DNA of 64,000 nucleotides, taken from assembly GCF_003940805.1 (NCBI RefSeq), contig NZ_CP034328.1, positions 930,001-994,000 of the forward strand, in the 5' to 3' direction. Under the pieces are notes generated by a model, which worked only from the letters and a program-made list of their open reading frames with translations, did no database searches and was not told where the DNA came from. The position numbers were made by a program, and so were the translations under genes. Shown here piece by piece: positions 60,629 to 64,000 of this stretch; the stretch's first letter is position 1; each line of letters starts with the position of its first letter. Origin of the DNA: Tabrizicola piscis. Lineage in GTDB: Bacteria; Pseudomonadota; Alphaproteobacteria; Rhodobacterales; Rhodobacteraceae.

Positions 60629-61939
60629 ATGACACTGACGCTTCGCGCGCTGCTTGGCGCGACTGTTTCGCTTACCCTAGCGGGTGCTGCGATGGCCGAA
60701 ACCACGATCACCGTCGCGACCGTGAACAACGGCGACATGATCCGGATGCAAGGCCTGATGGACGACTTCTATGCCAAGCACCCCGACATCAAGGTCGAAT
60801 GGGTGACACTGGAAGAAAACGTCCTGCGCCAGAACGTGACGACCGACATTGCCACCAACGGCGGCCAGTATGACGTGCTGACCATCGGCACCTATGAGGT
60901 TCCGATCTGGGGCAAGCAGGGCTGGCTGGCCAGCTTGAACGACCTGCCCGCCGACTATGACGTTGATGACCTGCTGCCTGCGATCCGCGGTGGCCTGACG
61001 GTCGACGGCAATCTGATGGCCTCGCCTTTCTACGGCGAAAGCTCGATGGTCATGTATCGCACCGACCTGATGGAGGCTGCCGGTCTGACCATGCCGGATG
61101 CCCCGACTTGGGCCGATATCGAAGCCGCTGCCGCCGCGATGACCAACAAGGACGGCGAAGTCTACGGCATCTGCCTGCGCGGCAAGGCTGGCTGGGGCGA
61201 GAACATGGCCTTCCTGACCGCCATGTCGAACTCGTTCGGCGCGCGCTGGTTCGATGAGGCTTGGAAACCCCAGTTCGACAGCCCGGAGTGGAAGGCGACG
61301 CTGGACACCTATCTGCGCCTCATGACGGAATACGGCCCGCCCGGCGCTTCGAACAACGGCTTCAACGAAAACCTGACGCTGTTCCAGCAGGGCAAGTGCG
61401 GCATGTGGATTGATGCCACGGTTGCGGCATCCTTCGTCACCGGCGCGGATTCGACGGTGGCTGACAAGGTCGGCTTCGCCCTTGCGCCGGACAATGGCCT
61501 TGGCAAGCGCGGCAACTGGCTTTGGGCGTGGTCGCTGGCGATCCCGGCTTCTTCGACCAAGCAGGACGCAGCCAAGACCTTCATCAACTGGGCGACCAAC
61601 AAGGACTACCTTGCCCTTGTCGCGTCCAAGGAAGGTTGGGCAAACGTGCCTCCGGGAACCCGGACGTCGCTTTACGCGAACCCGGAATATGCCGCGATCC
61701 CCTTCGCCAAGATGACGATCGACAGCATCAACTCGGCTGACCCGAACGCACCAACCGTACAGCCGGTGCCTTACGTCGGCGTGCAGTTTGTCGCCATCCC
61801 CGAGTTCCAGGGGCTGGGCACGTCGGTCGGTCAGGAGTTTTCGGCCGCTCTTGCCGGTCAGAAGACGGCGGATGAGGCACTTGCCGCCGCGCAGGCCCTT
61901 GTTACGGATGAAATGACGGCTGCGGGTTACATCCAGTAA
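60629..61939 (+). CDS. smoE: Polyol (sorbitol/mannitol-type) ABC transporter binding protein
   Basis: 436 aa from ATG 60629 (ccagggagg upstream). Signal peptide ending AAMA/ETT. The mature start TITVATVNNGDMIRMQGLMDDF resembles the SmoE sorbitol/mannitol-binding protein of Rhodobacter; the middle has FYGESSMVMYRTDLME and GKCGMWIDAT, usual in family-1 carbohydrate-binding proteins. Together with the SorC regulator and MalF/MalG-type permeases this suggests a hexitol importer. The symbol rests on recollection of the family, so moderately sure. Confidence 0.85.
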   Translation: MTLTLRALLGATVSLTLAGAAMAETTITVATVNNGDMIRMQGLMDDFYAKHPDIKVEWVTLEENVLRQNVTTDIATNGGQYDVLTIGTYEVPIWGKQGWLASLNDLPADYDVDDLLPAIRGGLTVDGNLMASPFYGESSMVMYRTDLMEAAGLTMPDAPTWADIEAAAAAMTNKDGEVYGICLRGKAGWGENMAFLTAMSNSFGARWFDEAWKPQFDSPEWKATLDTYLRLMTEYGPPGASNNGFNENLTLFQQGKCGMWIDATVAASFVTGADSTVADKVGFALAPDNGLGKRGNWLWAWSLAIPASSTKQDAAKTFINWATNKDYLALVASKEGWANVPPGTRTSLYANPEYAAIPFAKMTIDSINSADPNAPTVQPVPYVGVQFVAIPEFQGLGTSVGQEFSAALAGQKTADEALAAAQALVTDEMTAAGYIQ

Positions 61940-61953
61940 TCCTGCGCCCGACT

Positions 61954-61981
61954 GGGGCGGCCTCCCTCCCGGGGCCGCCCC
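61954..61981 (+). other. Hairpin between binding-protein and permease genes
   Basis: 9-bp arms ggggcggcc / ggccgcccc with a 10-base loop, 14 bases after the smoE stop. No strong T-run. Same layout as the hairpins at 17560 and 54001. Confidence 0.6.
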
Positions 61982-62050
61982 ACCATAGTCTCGGGCATGT
62001 ACCGCCCGCAATCTGCCGCTGCCCCACCGGTCCAAGCGAAAGAGAGCCCC

Positions 62051-62923
62051 ATGTCCACGCAATCGTCCCGCGCCGCCGCGCGCCTGATGCTATCCCCGAC
62101 CGTCATCCTGCTGCTCATCTGGATGATCGTGCCGCTGGCAATGACGCTGTGGTTTTCTTTCCAGCGCTACAACTTGCTGTATCCCGAACGGTCCGGCTGG
62201 AACGATTTCGCCAACTACACCCGCTTTGTCGCGTCGCCAGCCTTCATGTCCGCCATCGCCAACACGCTGATCCTTGTCGTCGGTGTGCTGGTCATCACCA
62301 TCGTCCTTGGCATCCTGATCGCCCTTCTGATCGACCAGCCGCTGTGGGGTCAGGGGGCAGTGCGCATCCTGACAATCTCGCCCTTCTTCATCATGCCCCC
62401 CGTGGCGGCGCTGATCTGGAAGAACATGTTCATGAACCCGACAAACGGGCTGTTTGCCGAGGCGTCCAAGTTCCTTGGACTCAGTCCCTATGATTTCCTC
62501 GGCCAAGCGCCGCTGGCGTCGATCATCCTGATCGTTGCCTGGCAATGGCTGCCCTTCGCCACGCTGATCCTGCTGACCGCGCTGCAATCACTGTCCTCCG
62601 AGGAGCTTGAGGCGGCCGAGATGGACGGCGCCCCGGCGATCAAGCGGTTCTGGTACATCATGCTGCCGCATCTGGCCCGGTCGATCACCGTGGTGGTCCT
62701 GATCCAGACGATCTTCCTCTTGGGCATCTTCGGCGAGATCCTTGTCACCACCAACGGCGGGCCCGGCACGGCGTCAACCACCCTGCCCTACCTGATCTAC
62801 AAGGAGGCGCTGCTTGATTTCGACGTCGGTACCGCCGCCGCAGGTGGGGTGGTCGCCGTTGTCCTTGCCAACATCGTTGCCTTCTTCGCCATGCGGGCGA
62901 TCGGCAAGAACCTGGAGGGGTAA
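62051..62923 (+). CDS. smoF: Polyol ABC transporter permease (MalF-like)
   Basis: 290 aa from ATG 62051; an ATG 18 codons earlier lies in the leader. About six helices, N-terminal SPTVILLLIWMIVPLAMTLWFS and EAA motif ELEAAEMDGAPAIKRF. Forms the channel with the next permease. The symbol follows from the smoE assignment and operon order. Confidence 0.87.
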   Translation: MSTQSSRAAARLMLSPTVILLLIWMIVPLAMTLWFSFQRYNLLYPERSGWNDFANYTRFVASPAFMSAIANTLILVVGVLVITIVLGILIALLIDQPLWGQGAVRILTISPFFIMPPVAALIWKNMFMNPTNGLFAEASKFLGLSPYDFLGQAPLASIILIVAWQWLPFATLILLTALQSLSSEELEAAEMDGAPAIKRFWYIMLPHLARSITVVVLIQTIFLLGIFGEILVTTNGGPGTASTTLPYLIYKEALLDFDVGTAAAGGVVAVVLANIVAFFAMRAIGKNLEG

Positions 62924-62926
62924 AGC

Positions 62927-63757
62927 ATGGCCCGGCATGTCACCACCCGCCGCAAGGCGATCAACACGGCCGCTGCTTGGTCTGTGGCAATCCTGCTGTT
63001 CTTCCCGATCCTGTGGACGATCCTGACGTCGTTCAAGCCCGAGGCGCAGGCCGTCGCGTCGCCGCCGATCTTCCTTGGCTTTGACTGGACGCTGCAGAAC
63101 TACATCGACGTCAACGACCAACGCGACTATTTCCGGTTCTTCTGGAACTCGGTCATCATCGCTGTCGGCTCCACCGTCCTTGGCCTTGTCATAGCGATCC
63201 CGGCTGCCTGGTCGATGGCCTTTGTGCCCGGGCGCAAGACGAAAGACCTGCTGATGTGGATGCTGTCCACCAAGATGATGCCTGCGGTGGGCGTGCTGGT
63301 TCCGATCTACCTGATCTTCAAGACTCTTGGCCTTCTGGACAGCCGCATCGGCCTTGTCATCGTGCTGACCCTGATGAACCTGCCGATCATCGTCTGGATG
63401 CTTTACACCTACTTCAAGGAAATCCCCGGCGAGATTCTTGAGGCCGCGCGGATGGACGGCGCGTCGCTTGCGTCGGAAATCCTGTACGTCCTGACGCCGA
63501 TGGCGATCCCGGGCATCGCCTCGACCCTTCTGCTCAACATCATCCTCGCCTGGAATGAATCCTTCTGGACGCTGAACCTGACCGTGTCCAACGCGGCCCC
63601 GCTGACCAAGTTCATCGCCAGTTTTTCCAGCCCGCAGGGCTTGTTCTACGCCAAACTCTCTGCCGCCAGCACGATGGCAATCCTGCCGATCCTCGTGCTG
63701 GGCTGGTTCAGCCAGAAACAACTCGTCCGCGGCCTGACCTTTGGCGCGGTGAAGTGA
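62927..63757 (+). CDS. smoG: Polyol ABC transporter permease (MalG-like)
   Basis: 276 aa, ATG 3 bases after the smoF stop. Six helices, EAA loop [17 protein letters not shown] and the C-terminus RGLTFGAVK typical of MalG-type permeases. Partner of smoF. Confidence 0.88.
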   Translation: MARHVTTRRKAINTAAAWSVAILLFFPILWTILTSFKPEAQAVASPPIFLGFDWTLQNYIDVNDQRDYFRFFWNSVIIAVGSTVLGLVIAIPAAWSMAFVPGRKTKDLLMWMLSTKMMPAVGVLVPIYLIFKTLGLLDSRIGLVIVLTLMNLPIIVWMLYTYFKEIPGEILEAARMDGASLASEILYVLTPMAIPGIASTLLLNIILAWNESFWTLNLTVSNAAPLTKFIASFSSPQGLFYAKLSAASTMAILPILVLGWFSQKQLVRGLTFGAVK

Positions 63758-63763
63758 GGGAAC

Positions 63764-64000
63764 AATGGGACAGATCACACTCCACCAGGTCCGCAAATCC
63801 TTTGGCGAGGTTGACGTCATTCCCGGCGTCGATCTTGAGATCAAGGATGGCGAGTTTGTCGTCTTTGTCGGCCCGTCCGGCTGCGGCAAGTCCACCCTTC
63901 TGCGACTGATCGCGGGGCTGGAGGATACCACCTCGGGCACCATCTCGATCGACGGCAAGGATGCCACTGCCCTGCCTCCGGCCAAACGGGGCCTTGCGAT
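63764..64000 (+). CDS. smoK: Polyol ABC transporter ATP-binding protein, N-terminal part (cut by window end)
   Basis: First ~79 residues from ATG 63764 (gtgaggg upstream). Walker [10 protein letters not shown] and the following [20 protein letters not shown] are standard for MalK-type ATPases. Signature and C-terminal regulatory domain lie beyond the window. Symbol by operon position. Confidence 0.88.

Noticed and set aside
60677..62062. 461-codon minus-strand ORF opposite the polyol-binding protein
   Set aside because: No motif or plausible start; the plus-strand gene has signal peptide, ribosome site and family signatures.
1..64000. CRISPR array, tRNA or rRNA gene, insertion sequence or prophage
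   Set aside because: No regularly spaced repeats, no cloverleaf-like sequence, no transposase, integrase or phage structural protein was seen in any frame.

Overview
The window looks like chromosome from a high-GC alphaproteobacterium, most likely Rhodobacteraceae. The evidence is a copper nitrite reductase cluster with pseudoazurin and a nirV neighbour, a SorC-controlled SmoEFGK-type polyol ABC operon, many ATGA-type gene overlaps, and coding of uniformly high GC. No rRNA, tRNA, insertion sequence, phage gene or CRISPR array was seen. The first and last genes (a flavin monooxygenase and an ABC ATPase) are cut by the window ends.

Layout. 1-5.8 kb: end of a flavin monooxygenase, a DJ-1/PfpI protein and a GntR regulator (minus strand), then a plus-strand set of iron-type alcohol dehydrogenase, aldehyde dehydrogenase and alpha/beta hydrolase. 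5.9-19 kb: a carbohydrate or sugar-acid module with a Gfo/Idh dehydrogenase, three xylose-isomerase-like TIM-barrel proteins, an enolase-superfamily enzyme, a FadR-type regulator, a D-2-hydroxyacid dehydrogenase and a MalEFGK-like ABC transporter. The transporter includes a tiny membrane protein, and one of its two ATPase genes is frameshifted. 19-23.6 kb: TetR plus a four-gene cassette of the two halves of a Tm-1-like protein, a cupin and an M24 peptidase. 23.7-30.9 kb: a metal and redox module with a VIT/CCC1 transporter coupled to a two-component system, divergent from PepSY, acidic, DUF2271, PepSY-flavoreductase and ApbE genes.

31-39.7 kb: mixed genes (membrane hydrolase-like protein, SH3-domain protein, FecR/CHASE2 adenylate cyclase pair, pentapeptide-repeat protein, AraC regulator, secreted protein). 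39.8-43.6 kb: aquaporin followed by three exported proteins: a tyrosine-phosphatase-like protein lacking the P-loop arginine, a FAM20C-like kinase and a metallophosphoesterase. This is the best candidate here for an undescribed system. 43.6-51.1 kb: CPBP protease, an oxidoreductase and the denitrification cluster (DUF1858, nnrS, a DUF6522-like gene, nnrR, pseudoazurin, nirV, nirK), with three TTGT-N6-ACAA boxes. 51.2-58.8 kb: hydroxyproline catabolism with GntR, DapA-family deaminase, amino-acid ABC transporter, 4-hydroxyproline epimerase and fused aconitase X. 58.9-64 kb: HAD phosphatase, SorC regulator and smoEFGK-type polyol transporter.

Regulatory logic can be read in several places. TGGT-N3-ACCA palindromes link the divergent isomerase promoters and the ABC transporter to the FadR-type gene at 11568. 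TTGT-N6-ACAA boxes link DUF1858/nnrS, nnrR/pseudoazurin and nirK. A TGAGCA inverted repeat precedes the polyol binding protein. Each of the three complete binding-protein/permease junctions carries a strong intercistronic hairpin.
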